Assembly: GCA_003484585.1 (NCBI GenBank)
Contig: DNBZ01000191.1
Coordinates: forward strand, 1 to 13,775
Source: Bacteroidota bacterium
GTDB taxonomy: Bacteria; Bacteroidota; Bacteroidia; NS11-12g; UBA9320
Direction: 5' to 3'
DNA length: 13,775 nt
The notes beneath the pieces were generated by a model. It worked only from the letters and a program-made list of their open reading frames with translations. It made no database searches and was not told where the DNA came from. How positions within the stretch are numbered: the stretch's first letter is position 1; each line of letters begins with the position of its first letter. A program made the translations under genes and the position numbers. Positions 1-7,105 of this stretch are shown here, in pieces.

Positions 1-287
1 TCTTGTGTCATGTTATCTATTTCATGCAGACCTTCTGTATCCGTGACACTCTCACCACCTGCTATGGAGTTGTCACTTGCTATCTCACCTATCCATACAG
101 TGATAAACGAAGATTGAAGTAAATCGTAGGCCCCAATAAGTGCACGATCGTAATCTACAGGTGTTTCAAAATAGTTTTCAGCATCCTGTGTATATAGAGG
201 GTTTAAATCCAAAAACTTTTCGCAACTAGCAAAAAGTGCTGCTAGCGTAAGACATATTGCTGTTAATTGTATAGTTGTCTTTTTCAT
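1..287 (-). CDS. SusD-like outer-membrane nutrient-binding lipoprotein, N-terminal part (runs off left edge)
   Basis: Reading leftwards from an ATG at 287, 95 codons stay open to the window edge. The protein begins MKKTTIQLTAICLT and has a lipoprotein signal with the lipobox LFASC, so Cys22 would be lipidated after signal peptidase II cleavage. Straight after it comes EKFLDLNP, and a little later GAYDLLQ; both are usual near the N-terminus of SusD/RagB proteins. SusD proteins are surface lipoproteins of about 500 residues that form a lid on the SusC transporter and bind glycan or other polymer fragments. The start lies 5 bases after the SusC stop on the same strand, the standard susC-susD order and a shared transcript. 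No Shine-Dalgarno is seen, only an A/T-rich leader, as usual in Bacteroidota. About four fifths of the gene, and so any clue to substrate, lies outside the window. Confidence 0.85.
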   Translation of the reverse strand, partial: MKKTTIQLTAICLTLAALFASCEKFLDLNPLYTQDAENYFETPVDYDRALIGAYDLLQSSFITVWIGEIASDNSIAGGESVTDTEGLHEIDNMTQ

Positions 288-292
288 TTTAT

Positions 293-3200
293 TTAAAATT
301 TAATAGCTAATCCAGTCATGAAAGTTCTCGCTTGCGGATAAAATCCGTAATCTATTCCTGCAGCTAGTGCACCACCAAAGGATCCTAAATCTGGATCGTA
401 GCCTTGATAGTTAGTTAGAGTAAGAAGGTTGTTTGCAGCTATGTATATTCTAGTACTTTGTATTTTTAACTTGCTAAGCATTCCTTTTGGTAAGGTGTAA
501 CCTACTTGTATGTTTTTAAATCTTAGGAAAGATCCTTTCTCTACGTAGTAGTCAGAGAAAATAGTATTTCTGTTTAGGTCTGTAGTTAGTCGTGGGTTTT
601 CATTTGTACTTTCAGGACCAGTCCATCTATCTATATTATATGTAAGTTGGTTTGCATAAGGCTGCTGTCTCTCATAGTTTCTAATGATCTCTTGACCAAT
701 AGCACTATATAAATTTGCAGAGAAATCAAATCCTTGATAGCTTACATTGACGTTATACCCAAAGGTAAAGGTAGGAATAGCTGAGCCTAATTCTTTTTGA
801 TCACTGTCGTCATTGAAACTGATTTTTCCGTCTCCATTTTGATCTACAAATTTCAAGTCTCCTGGCTTAGCTCCATCTTGCACCACAGGCGAGTTGTCTA
901 TTTCCGCTTGTGTTTGGTATACCCCGTCTGTTTCATAACCTATGAAATATCCAATGGCATAACCTTCTTGGAAACGAGTAGCGATATTTCCTCCAACGCC
1001 AAAACTAGCACCGGGTAAAAATTCAACACCTTCTGGAGTTTTTAATACTTCATTTTTCAAGTACGTAGTGTTCAAACTTGTGCTCCAACGTAGTTTTCTA
1101 GTGAAATCAGAAGAGTAATGAAGTTCTAGTTCTACTCCTTTATTGCTTACATCTCCCGCATTTATAATAGGAGGGAAACTACCTGGGCCAGCCGTACCTA
1201 ACACACCAGACACGTCTGGCTGAAAGAGAAGATCTCTTGTGTTTTTTATAAAGTAGTTGGCGGTAAGATCAAATCTCTTGCCTACTTTTAGGTCTGTACC
1301 TATGTTAAATTGGCGAGTGGTTTCCCATTTCAAATCAGGATTTCCAGCTCTGCCTATTGCAGCTCCAGAGGTTATTATATCATCAAATACATATACTCCT
1401 TCACCGTTTAGTAATCCTCTGTATGCGAAATTAGGAATCTGGTCGTTACCGCTTATTCCATAACTCATACGTACTTTAAAAAATTTTATCTTGTCGAGGC
1501 CATAAAAATCTTCTTCAGAAAACATCCAGCTACCAGAAACAGTAGGGAAGATTCCATATCTATTGTTTGGTCCAAATTTAGAAGAACCGTCTCTACGAAG
1601 TATGAATGACCCATTGTACTTGGTACCATATCTGTACTCAGTACGAATGAAGGTAGAAAGCAGTCTTTCTTGAAACTGAAATGAATTGGCATTATTTAAA
1701 AATCCACCTGGAGCTAAATTAGCAGATATATCAGCGTACTCTATAGAGTTGTTTGGAATATTGAATGCGGTACCTCCTAAGCCTTTACCATTTCTGCTGA
1801 ATACAGAAATACCTGCAGTAGTTTTAAGACGATGGATAAGTTTAAATGTGTATTCGTGGTTTACATAACTTTCAAAGTTGAGGTCACTATAAGTAGCTCG
1901 AGCCTCGTATACACTAGCACCTCTGTCTATCAACGTGCCAGGTGCTATTTCTACTTGTGTAGGGTCTAGGTTAGCATTTAAAGCAGAGTTTTGAGCTTTG
2001 CCCGGTCCGTACCACGCTAGTGGTGAAAACACCTTTTGATCTACTAAAGCAAAGTTATAGCTGAATCTATTGGTAAATGTCAGGTTCTTAGTAATGTCAA
2101 AGGCTATCTCCTCTTTACCTACAAATTTATCTACGTATGAAGTGTTATACGTATTTTGCATTTGTGCAATGGGATTAATTATGTCACTTACTTCTTCTAA
2201 GTAAGAATAGGTTCCGTTGGCTTCTTGCACTGGGTCTGTAGGGAAAGCATTAATCGTATTATATAAAACAGAACCAATTCCATTTTCGGGTAATGCATCT
2301 CTTTCTTCATTGGTATATAAGAAGACACTGCTGAGACGCATTCTACTGCTCATCTCTGTATTTAGGTTTACACGAGCATTCATTCTAGTAAAGTTAGCCT
2401 TGTCGCCACCCACTATACCATCTTGGCTAAAGTAACTGCCGCCAATGCTATACGTAGTTTTTTCGCTACCACCACTTATAGTTACATTATAATTTTGAAT
2501 GTTTGCATTCTGAAATACTGCATCTTGCCAGTCCGTTCCTTCTCCTAATCTAGTGTTACTAAAAGGAAGAGCATCGCCGCCATTAGCAAATGTTTCATTC
2601 TTTATTACTGCATATTCTGTAGCATTCAGTAAGCTTAGTTTTCTGGCAGCTTGCTGCACTCCAAAGTAGGTGCTTAGTTCAATAGTAGGCTTACTATTGG
2701 CTCTGCCCTTTTTGGTTTCTATAAGTATTACGCCATTTGCAGCACGTACACCGTATATACCAGCTGTAGCATCTTTTAGTACGTTTACACTTTCTATATC
2801 ATTTGGGTTTAGAGAGTTTAGCCCTTCACTATCGTACACGACTCCGTCTACAAGTATCAGCGGATCATTATCTCCAAAGGTAGATAGTCCTCTTATTCGT
2901 ATCGCAGCCCCTCCCCCTGGTGAGCCAGAGTTAGTATTAATAGTTACACCTGCTATCTGTCCTTGCAGGGCTTGGTCTACTCTAGGTATGTTAAGCTTTT
3001 GCAATTCCTCGCCGCCTACATTAGAGCTGGCACCTGTAAATTCTTTTTTGGTACTCGTACCGTAACCTACTACCATCACTTCGCCTAGACCTTCGGTGTT
3101 GTCTTTCAGTAAAACCGTAATGTTAGTCTGACCCTTGAGAGCAATTGTATTATCCTCATAGCCAGAGTATGTGACTACTAATATAGCTGCATTTACATCA

Positions 3201-3388
3201 GCGATGGTTAGGTTGAAGGCACCGTTTTCGTCGGTTATTCGTCCGTTGTTTGTTCCTTTTTCTAATACGGTAGCTCCTATTATGGGCTGTTTTAGGTTAT
3301 CTGTTACTAGACCAGTTACGGTAGTTTGAGCAAAACCAGTGATGGCCAATAAGCAGATTAAAAAAAGACTTAATGTGGGTCTAAACAT
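293..3388 (-). CDS. SusC/RagA-family TonB-dependent outer-membrane transporter
   Basis: This 1031-residue protein has the family's usual length and architecture. Residues 1-20 are a signal peptide ending GFAQ. Residues about 22-96 are a carboxypeptidase-D regulatory-like domain (TVTGLVTD, then IIGATV and DENGAFNL). The SusC hallmark VMVVGYGT follows at about 104-111, then the plug with IRIRGLSTFG, PLILVDGV, and GVRAANGVILIETKKG. The rest is a 22-strand-type barrel ending in the aromatic GLAIKF. An EF-hand-like loop, DQNGDGKISFND, lies at 849-860; such loops are common in SusC barrels and probably bind calcium. The protein imports oligomers across the outer membrane with energy from TonB-ExbBD, working with the SusD lipoprotein encoded 5 bases downstream. 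No anti-sigma or ECF sigma gene lies beside it in this window. The substrate cannot be told from this sequence. The ATG at 3388 is chosen because the signal peptide begins there. Confidence 0.97.
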   Translation of the reverse strand: MFRPTLSLFLICLLAITGFAQTTVTGLVTDNLKQPIIGATVLEKGTNNGRITDENGAFNLTIADVNAAILVVTYSGYEDNTIALKGQTNITVLLKDNTEGLGEVMVVGYGTSTKKEFTGASSNVGGEELQKLNIPRVDQALQGQIAGVTINTNSGSPGGGAAIRIRGLSTFGDNDPLILVDGVVYDSEGLNSLNPNDIESVNVLKDATAGIYGVRAANGVILIETKKGRANSKPTIELSTYFGVQQAARKLSLLNATEYAVIKNETFANGGDALPFSNTRLGEGTDWQDAVFQNANIQNYNVTISGGSEKTTYSIGGSYFSQDGIVGGDKANFTRMNARVNLNTEMSSRMRLSSVFLYTNEERDALPENGIGSVLYNTINAFPTDPVQEANGTYSYLEEVSDIINPIAQMQNTYNTSYVDKFVGKEEIAFDITKNLTFTNRFSYNFALVDQKVFSPLAWYGPGKAQNSALNANLDPTQVEIAPGTLIDRGASVYEARATYSDLNFESYVNHEYTFKLIHRLKTTAGISVFSRNGKGLGGTAFNIPNNSIEYADISANLAPGGFLNNANSFQFQERLLSTFIRTEYRYGTKYNGSFILRRDGSSKFGPNNRYGIFPTVSGSWMFSEEDFYGLDKIKFFKVRMSYGISGNDQIPNFAYRGLLNGEGVYVFDDIITSGAAIGRAGNPDLKWETTRQFNIGTDLKVGKRFDLTANYFIKNTRDLLFQPDVSGVLGTAGPGSFPPIINAGDVSNKGVELELHYSSDFTRKLRWSTSLNTTYLKNEVLKTPEGVEFLPGASFGVGGNIATRFQEGYAIGYFIGYETDGVYQTQAEIDNSPVVQDGAKPGDLKFVDQNGDGKISFNDDSDQKELGSAIPTFTFGYNVNVSYQGFDFSANLYSAIGQEIIRNYERQQPYANQLTYNIDRWTGPESTNENPRLTTDLNRNTIFSDYYVEKGSFLRFKNIQVGYTLPKGMLSKLKIQSTRIYIAANNLLTLTNYQGYDPDLGSFGGALAAGIDYGFYPQARTFMTGLAIKF

Positions 3389-3410
3389 AAATTTAATTTT
3401 ATAATAATTG

Positions 3411-3439
3411 CGAATATATAAAACTTATAGTATAAACAA
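3411..3439 (-). promoter_or_regulatory. Probable promoter of susC-susD
   Basis: On the minus strand a TTG (3439-3437) is followed after 18 bases by TATATTCG (3418-3411). This fits the Bacteroidota housekeeping promoter pattern (TTG, about 17-23 bases, TAnnTTTG) with one mismatch. Transcription would start near 3405, giving a leader of about 17 bases before the susC ATG. The identical octamer TATATTCG also lies before the tRNA and before the sensor kinase, which supports its being a functional -7 element. This is a pattern match only. Confidence 0.5.
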
Positions 3440-3531
3440 CTATAAGGTTACTTTAGTGCGGTTCTAAGGTAATAGATATTTTGAGTTTTCTGTGAATATT
3501 GCTTTACTAGAGGTTGGGTACAAATATGAGG

Positions 3532-3563
3532 TGCGAATAATTTAACATTCTACTATATTCGCA
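3532..3563. repeat. Inverted repeat TGCGAATA / TATTCGCA ahead of the tRNA
   Basis: TGCGAATA at 3532-3539 is mirrored exactly by TATTCGCA at 3556-3563, with 16 bases between. The right arm overlaps the probable -7 element of the tRNA promoter. A third copy of the left-arm sequence, TGCGAATA, occurs at 3409-3416 over the susC -7 element, and a variant TGTGAATA lies at 3491-3498. The motif may be a shared regulator site or may only reflect repeated use of the same -7 sequence. Confidence 0.4.
3554..3561 (+). promoter_or_regulatory. Candidate -7 element for tRNA-Ala
   Basis: TATATTCG lies 10 bases before the mature tRNA 5' end, so a start near 3567 would give a short 5' leader for RNase P to remove. 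The octamer is identical to the -7 candidate of susC. No TTG is found at the expected -33 distance, so the promoter is incomplete as a pattern match. Confidence 0.35.
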
Positions 3564-3571
3564 ATATATTT

Positions 3572-3645
3572 GGGGGATTAGCTCAGTTGGCTAGAGTGCT
3601 TGCATGGCATGCAAGAGGTCATCGGTTCGAATCCGATATTCTCCA
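3572..3645 (+). tRNA. tRNA-Ala (anticodon GGC)
   Basis: The 74-base sequence folds into a full cloverleaf. The 7-bp acceptor stem is GGGGGAT with ATTCTCC (two G-U pairs). The D stem is GCTC/GAGT, the anticodon stem CTTGC/GCAAG around loop ATGGCAT, and the T stem ATCGG/CCGAT around TTCGAAT. The anticodon is GGC, reading GCC and GCT alanine codons. The acceptor stem carries the G3-U70 wobble pair, the universal alanine identity element, and A73 is the discriminator. The CCA tail is not encoded, since CTT follows A73. A run of seven T begins three bases later and may end the transcript. A recombinase gene lies immediately behind the tRNA, so its 3' half is the likely attachment target of an integrated element. 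Confidence 0.97.
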
Positions 3646-3751
3646 CTTTTTTTCTTTCTAAGGTTTTCAACTCCCTTCAAAGTATTTCATTGTCAATAAG
3701 TTATACTTTTTGTGTTACCGTTTAATTTCATTTTGAATCTACATTTACCGC

Positions 3752-3809
3752 AAAATGTTTCACTTATGATTCACCTAAAAAATAAAAATGTTTCACCTGA
3801 AACATTTTT
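3752..3809. promoter_or_regulatory. parS-like palindrome plus direct repeat upstream of the recombinase
   Basis: Positions 3784-3795 (AAAAATGTTTCA) and 3798-3809 (TGAAACATTTTT) form a perfect 12-bp-arm inverted repeat with only CC between. The core at 3789-3804, TGTTTCACCTGAAACA, differs at one central base from the widely conserved parS consensus TGTTTCACGTGAAACA bound by ParB. The 12-mer AAAATGTTTCAC also occurs at 3752-3763, exactly 33 bases (about three helical turns) before its copy at 3785-3796. A related ATTCACCTAAAA lies at 3770-3780. The block sits immediately before the recombinase start at 3820. It could bind the recombinase arm domain, an excisionase, a repressor or ParB. A terminator role is unlikely because the stem is A/T-rich and a gene follows at once. 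Confidence 0.5.
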
Positions 3810-3819
3810 GCCAAAAACA

Positions 3820-5016
3820 ATGACAATAAAGTTCTATCTAAAACCAGTAAAAAGTTCAAACTCTGGTTTTAAGATATATACTCAAATTGTATTTAATAGA
3901 TCAAAAGCAGAATTCACCACAGGTCTATCTTGTAAAAATACAGATTGGAATGCCCAAAAAGAAGAGTTTACCAAAAACACTCTCTTCAATCAACAACTTT
4001 CCAATCTAAAAATGAAAATCTATAGGGTGAAAAATAGTCTAGATGAAACAGGCATTATCTACACAGCAAAAGACATCAAAATTCAATTAATAGGCACTAA
4101 GAAGTCGCAAGAGGTATTGCTTGATTATTTTGAACAACTAATAGCAAGGAAGGTGTCCGATGGATCGTGGTCAAAGGCAACAAGAAGACTTTATTTGTCC
4201 AGTCACCAATATTTAGCTGCATTTCTGTCTGATCATAGAGCTAAAGAAGTAAACATAGAAAATTTCGATTTAACTGTCATTGCTAAGTTTGATGACTATC
4301 TGAGACAAGTTTTTTGGAACGACAAAGGAGATAAGCTGAGTACTACATCCATAAGCAAGCATCATACACGCGTAAAAACAGTCTTTGGTGATGCCATATC
4401 TAGAGGGAAGTTAGCATTTAACCCATATGCTAATTTTAAACTATCATTCCCTCAGGCAAAAAGGGAGTACTTGACAAAGAATGAATTGGACAAACTCAAT
4501 AATCTAGATTTAACTAATAATGATATTTTAGTTCAAATTCGAGATATTTTCATGTTCTCCTGCTACACAGGACTAAGATTTAGTGATGCTATGGCACTAA
4601 AAATAGAGCACATTCAAATCATAAATAATGAACCTCATATTCGTGTGGATCAGATTAAAACAGGCGAACGCAGAGAGATCCCAATACTAAATCCTGCAAT
4701 GGCAATTATAGATAAGTACAATTGGTCTAATTTCAGAAGAGTAAAGGGTTTTGTTTTACCCATCTATACCAACCAATGTGTAAACCGCTACTTGAAGTTC
4801 CTTGCCAATCTTGCCGGATTAGGCAAAAACCTAACTCACCACATCGCCAGACACACCTGTGCTACTACTATTTTGTTAGACAATGACGTACCGATAGAGG
4901 TTGTAAGTCACTGGCTTGGTCATACGAATATTAAAACCACACAGATCTACGCAAAGATCTCACATACTAAACTACAGAATCAAAGTGCACGGCTTAATGA
5001 AATTATTAATATTTGA
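3820..5016 (+). CDS. Tyrosine recombinase / integrase (Bacteroidota type)
   Basis: The protein is 398 residues from the ATG at 3820, the normal size for Bacteroidota site-specific integrases. It begins MTIKFYLKP, typical of the N-terminal arm-binding domain. That domain is followed by a SAM-like core-binding domain and a C-terminal catalytic domain. All catalytic residues are present; counted from the ATG they are Arg253 (TGLRFSD), Lys280 (IKTGE), His341 and Arg344 (HHIARH), His368 (WLGH) and the nucleophile Tyr377 (QIYAKI). The enzyme should cut and rejoin DNA through a 3'-phosphotyrosyl link, most simply to integrate at the adjacent tRNA-Ala. The frame opens earlier, at a GTG at 3712, but that extension has no family resemblance and would read through the palindromic block at 3784-3809, so 3820 is preferred. 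No excisionase or relaxase gene is seen nearby. Ile codon use is mixed, between the chromosomal genes and the methyltransferase. Confidence 0.95.
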   Translation: MTIKFYLKPVKSSNSGFKIYTQIVFNRSKAEFTTGLSCKNTDWNAQKEEFTKNTLFNQQLSNLKMKIYRVKNSLDETGIIYTAKDIKIQLIGTKKSQEVLLDYFEQLIARKVSDGSWSKATRRLYLSSHQYLAAFLSDHRAKEVNIENFDLTVIAKFDDYLRQVFWNDKGDKLSTTSISKHHTRVKTVFGDAISRGKLAFNPYANFKLSFPQAKREYLTKNELDKLNNLDLTNNDILVQIRDIFMFSCYTGLRFSDAMALKIEHIQIINNEPHIRVDQIKTGERREIPILNPAMAIIDKYNWSNFRRVKGFVLPIYTNQCVNRYLKFLANLAGLGKNLTHHIARHTCATTILLDNDVPIEVVSHWLGHTNIKTTQIYAKISHTKLQNQSARLNEIINI

Positions 5017-5066
5017 TTATTATTCCCTCTACTCAATGTTATTTATCGAATTGAGAAATTTGATTG

Positions 5067-5082
5067 GTCTAAATTTTTAGAC
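5067..5082. repeat. Short inverted repeat after the recombinase
   Basis: GTCTAAA (5067-5073) and TTTAGAC (5076-5082) are mirror arms separated by TT. A weaker pair, CTCAAT (5032-5037) and ATTGAG (5050-5055), lies just before. Both fall in the gap behind the recombinase gene. They could help end its transcript, but the stems are A/T-rich and no clear T-run follows. Confidence 0.3.
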
Positions 5083-5097
5083 TAAAGGTTAGATAAG

Positions 5098-5229
5098 ATG
5101 CTACTAGCAATGGAGAATTATTGGAATGTCTCTATTATTTACAAAGAGTTAAATGATGTGTCTTACGATTTTAATTCTGAATTACAGACGACTGTCAATA
5201 CTAGCATTGTAGAGAGGCATTCAAATTAA
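5098..5229 (+). CDS. Short reading frame, 43 residues, unrecognised
   Basis: The ATG at 5098 opens a 43-codon frame encoding MLLAMENYWNVSIIYKEL and onwards to a TAA. I do not recognise it. There is no signal peptide or membrane segment. It is one of two consecutive very short frames in the 420-base gap between the recombinase and the broken methyltransferase, and could be a real small protein, a decayed gene piece or chance. Confidence 0.2.
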   Translation: MLLAMENYWNVSIIYKELNDVSYDFNSELQTTVNTSIVERHSN

Positions 5230-5234
5230 TTAAA

Positions 5235-5369
5235 ATGTTGGTGTCTTCACAGCACTCACTAATCAAAAAAGGTGTGTCGTATGATGTTTGGGGACAATAT
5301 GATTCATATTTGCATGAAGCCAATAAGCCCTATCGATATTCTTATAATAAACGTAAATTTGTAGAATAG
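5235..5369 (+). CDS. Short reading frame, 44 residues, unrecognised
   Basis: The ATG at 5235 starts five bases after the previous small frame and encodes 44 residues. The second half, from KKGVSYDVWGQYDSY to KRKFVE, is rich in aromatic and charged residues and looks protein-like. I do not recognise a family. Given the decayed gene downstream it may be a fragment of an older, longer gene. The remaining bases to 5436 hold only a short palindrome, CATTTGTAAATG, and no gene. Confidence 0.25.
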   Translation: MLVSSQHSLIKKGVSYDVWGQYDSYLHEANKPYRYSYNKRKFVE

Positions 5370-5436
5370 AGAATAATAAATAGCCATTTGTAAATGTGCC
5401 GCTCACATATACAAGTGTTGTGAATTATAACTTAAT

Positions 5437-7053
5437 ATGAACTCAGATCAAAAGAAATCTTTAAGAAGCAAATTATTCCGTCATCTTGACGGTATTGTTA
5501 TTTCACCTACTGCCTACGCCTTAAAAAAAACATGGTATAACAGATTACTTACTACAAAACAAGAAAGTAGAGCTGAAAGAATTGACTACAAAATTCAAGG
5601 CCAACGAAGGTTATTTGAACATTGCTTTAAGAGGACTCTGTTCTCAAGGGTGGCTTATTCAGCATGTTGATAATCAAAATAATGCAATTAGTTATGAAAC
5701 CAATGAAGAATCAGAAATAGCGTTCAATTATTTTTATCTCTTTGAGGATGTCACAGACTTACTTCAACTGTCCGAAGATTACCATCCTAGAAAATTTGAA
5801 ATCGAACCCTTTCTGAGACTGGAGAGTATTTACAAAAAATACAAAACCAATTATGGTATTAAATTATCTAACGAGAAGACTCGGAGAAATATTGAGGAAC
5901 AAATTTTAACACATATTGAAGGTGTAATTGTAGGTCCAACGCTCGTAAATCTGGGCATAACAGGTATGTTTCACAAATATTTTATGGAGTCGAGATTCAG
6001 ACCAGAAGAATTTCATGAAAATCATCAAGAATTTGATAAACTGCTCAAAATATTAACTGAACTTGGATGGTTTGACGAAAAAAATGGTGCTTATGTGTTC
6101 ACAGATATTGGATTATTTTTTGCAAAAAGGGCAAGCGAATATGGTGTTACAGTTTCTTACATTCCTACGCTTAGAAAATTGGACAATCTGATCTTTGGAG
6201 ATCCACTAATCCTCAAAAATTTAGCAACAGGATCTGAGGAAATACATGTTGATAGAGAAATGAATATCTGGGAAGTGGGGGAGCTCATAGTGCATACTTT
6301 AAAGTAGTAGATGAAATCATCATTGATCTCTTCAATAAACCAATCGAGGAACAACCTAAAGGGATACTTGATATGGGTTGTGGTAACGGTGCATTTCTTC
6401 AGCATTTGTTTTCAGTTATTGAAAGTCAAACACATCGAGGTACTATTTTAGATGAATACCCTTTGAAAATAATAGGGGTAGACTATAATGAGGCTGCATT
6501 AAAAGTTTCTAAAGCGAATCTCATTCAAGCGGATATATGGGCGAAAATTATCTGGGGGGATATTGGAAATCCTGCTCTTTTGGCTGACGATCTGAAAGAA
6601 AATTACGATATCAAGTTAGAAGAATTACTCAATGTAAGAACCTTTTTGGATCATAATAGAATTTGGCAAGATCCTCAGACCAATTCATCAAGAGTAAGTT
6701 CATCTACTGGTGCATATGCCTACCAAGGCAAAAGAATCAACAATAATCGGGTCGCGGAATCATTGAAGGAACACATTGGGAAATGGACTCCTTATGTAGA
6801 GAAGTTTGGCTTGTTACTGATTGAACTACACACTGTGAAGCCAGACTTAGTTGCACAAAATATGGGAAAAACAGCCGCTACTGCATATGACTTGACACAT
6901 GGATATTCAGATCAGTATATACTTGAAATAGACGAGTTCCTGGATATAATTAAGGAAGCAGGTTTAATTCCGGATATGAACAAGTTTAGAAAATTTCCGA
7001 ATTCCGATTTTGCTACTGTATCTATTAGTTTATTAAAATCCAACAATGCATAA
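5437..7053 (+). pseudogene. Winged-helix / class I SAM-dependent methyltransferase, broken by two single-base frameshifts
   Basis: Three overlapping frames are pieces of one gene. The ATG at 5437 reads in frame 1 to an A8 run at 5523-5530. From there homology continues in frame 2 until TGG at 6269-6271, and then in frame 1 to the stop at 7053. Removing one A from the run gives ALKKHGITDYLL, and restoring one G after 6270-6272 gives NIWGSGGAHSAYF. The repaired product is 538 residues. It has two related winged-helix segments: the first holds HLDGIVISPTAY and ANEGYLNIALRGLCSQGWL; the second holds HIEGVIVGPT and LLKILTELGWF. YHPRKFEIEPF lies between them. A Rossmann methyltransferase domain follows, with SAM motif I ILDMGCGNG (about residues 310-318), acidic residue in IIGVDYN (about 349) and WGDIGNP. 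It resembles stand-alone AprA-related methyltransferases, some of which belong to natural-product pathways; the substrate is unknown. Codon use differs from the neighbours. The A8 run leaves room for slippage that restores frame, but the second break has no such explanation. Confidence 0.8.
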
Positions 7054-7105
7054 CGATAGATATAAGCTCTAATGCTTTCTGAGTTAGTGCTAAGAATTTG
7101 TTTTA

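Larger units (their letters stand above)
3646..7053. mobile_element. Probable tRNA-Ala-integrated element or its remnant (right border unresolved)
   Basis: A tyrosine recombinase gene starts within 175 bases of the 3' end of tRNA-Ala in the same orientation, the classic layout of a genomic island inserted at a tRNA. Behind it lie a 420-base gap with only tiny reading frames and a methyltransferase gene that is frameshifted twice. The methyltransferase has foreign-looking codon usage. In its first 121 sampled codons after the A-run, Ile is ATT 9, ATA 2, ATC 1 and Leu CTA is absent. In the first 150 or so codons of the ARPP-1-like gene, Ile is ATA 6, ATC 3, ATT 0 and CTA is the commonest Leu codon. 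No repeat of the tRNA 3' end was found up to 13775, so the right end is placed arbitrarily at the last accessory gene. Either the element has lost its right end or its attachment repeat is too short or divergent to see. Confidence 0.4.

Noticed and set aside
797..3065. Several open frames on the plus strand opposite susC.
   Set aside because: They are shadows of the susC reading frame with no family features or signals.
3565..3572. TATATTTG is a perfect TAnnTTTG -7 match.
   Set aside because: It overlaps the first base of the mature tRNA, so transcription from it would begin inside the tRNA.
3784..3809. Palindrome read as a Rho-independent terminator of the tRNA.
   Set aside because: The stem is A/T-rich, lies about 140 bases past the tRNA, and is followed at once by the recombinase start; the T7 run at 3648 is a simpler tRNA end.
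3712..3819. Upstream GTG extension of the recombinase frame.
   Set aside because: The extra 36 residues show no family resemblance and would read through the palindrome and direct repeat; the ATG at 3820 begins the typical N-terminus.
5334..5342. CGATATTCT matches the tRNA-Ala 3' end (3634-3642) and could be an attachment repeat.
   Set aside because: Only 9 bases agree and flanks diverge; a match of this length to some part of the tRNA end is expected by chance in the window.
5582..6307. Independent 241-residue gene starting with TTG.
   Set aside because: The conserved winged-helix sequence continues upstream of this TTG in the same frame to the A8 run, and the end lacks the conserved GSGGAHSAYF; it is a middle piece of one broken gene.
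6373..7053. Independent 226-residue methyltransferase starting at ATG 6373.
   Set aside because: That ATG lies inside SAM motif I (ILDMGCGNG), so the product would lack the first strand; the homologous sequence continues upstream.
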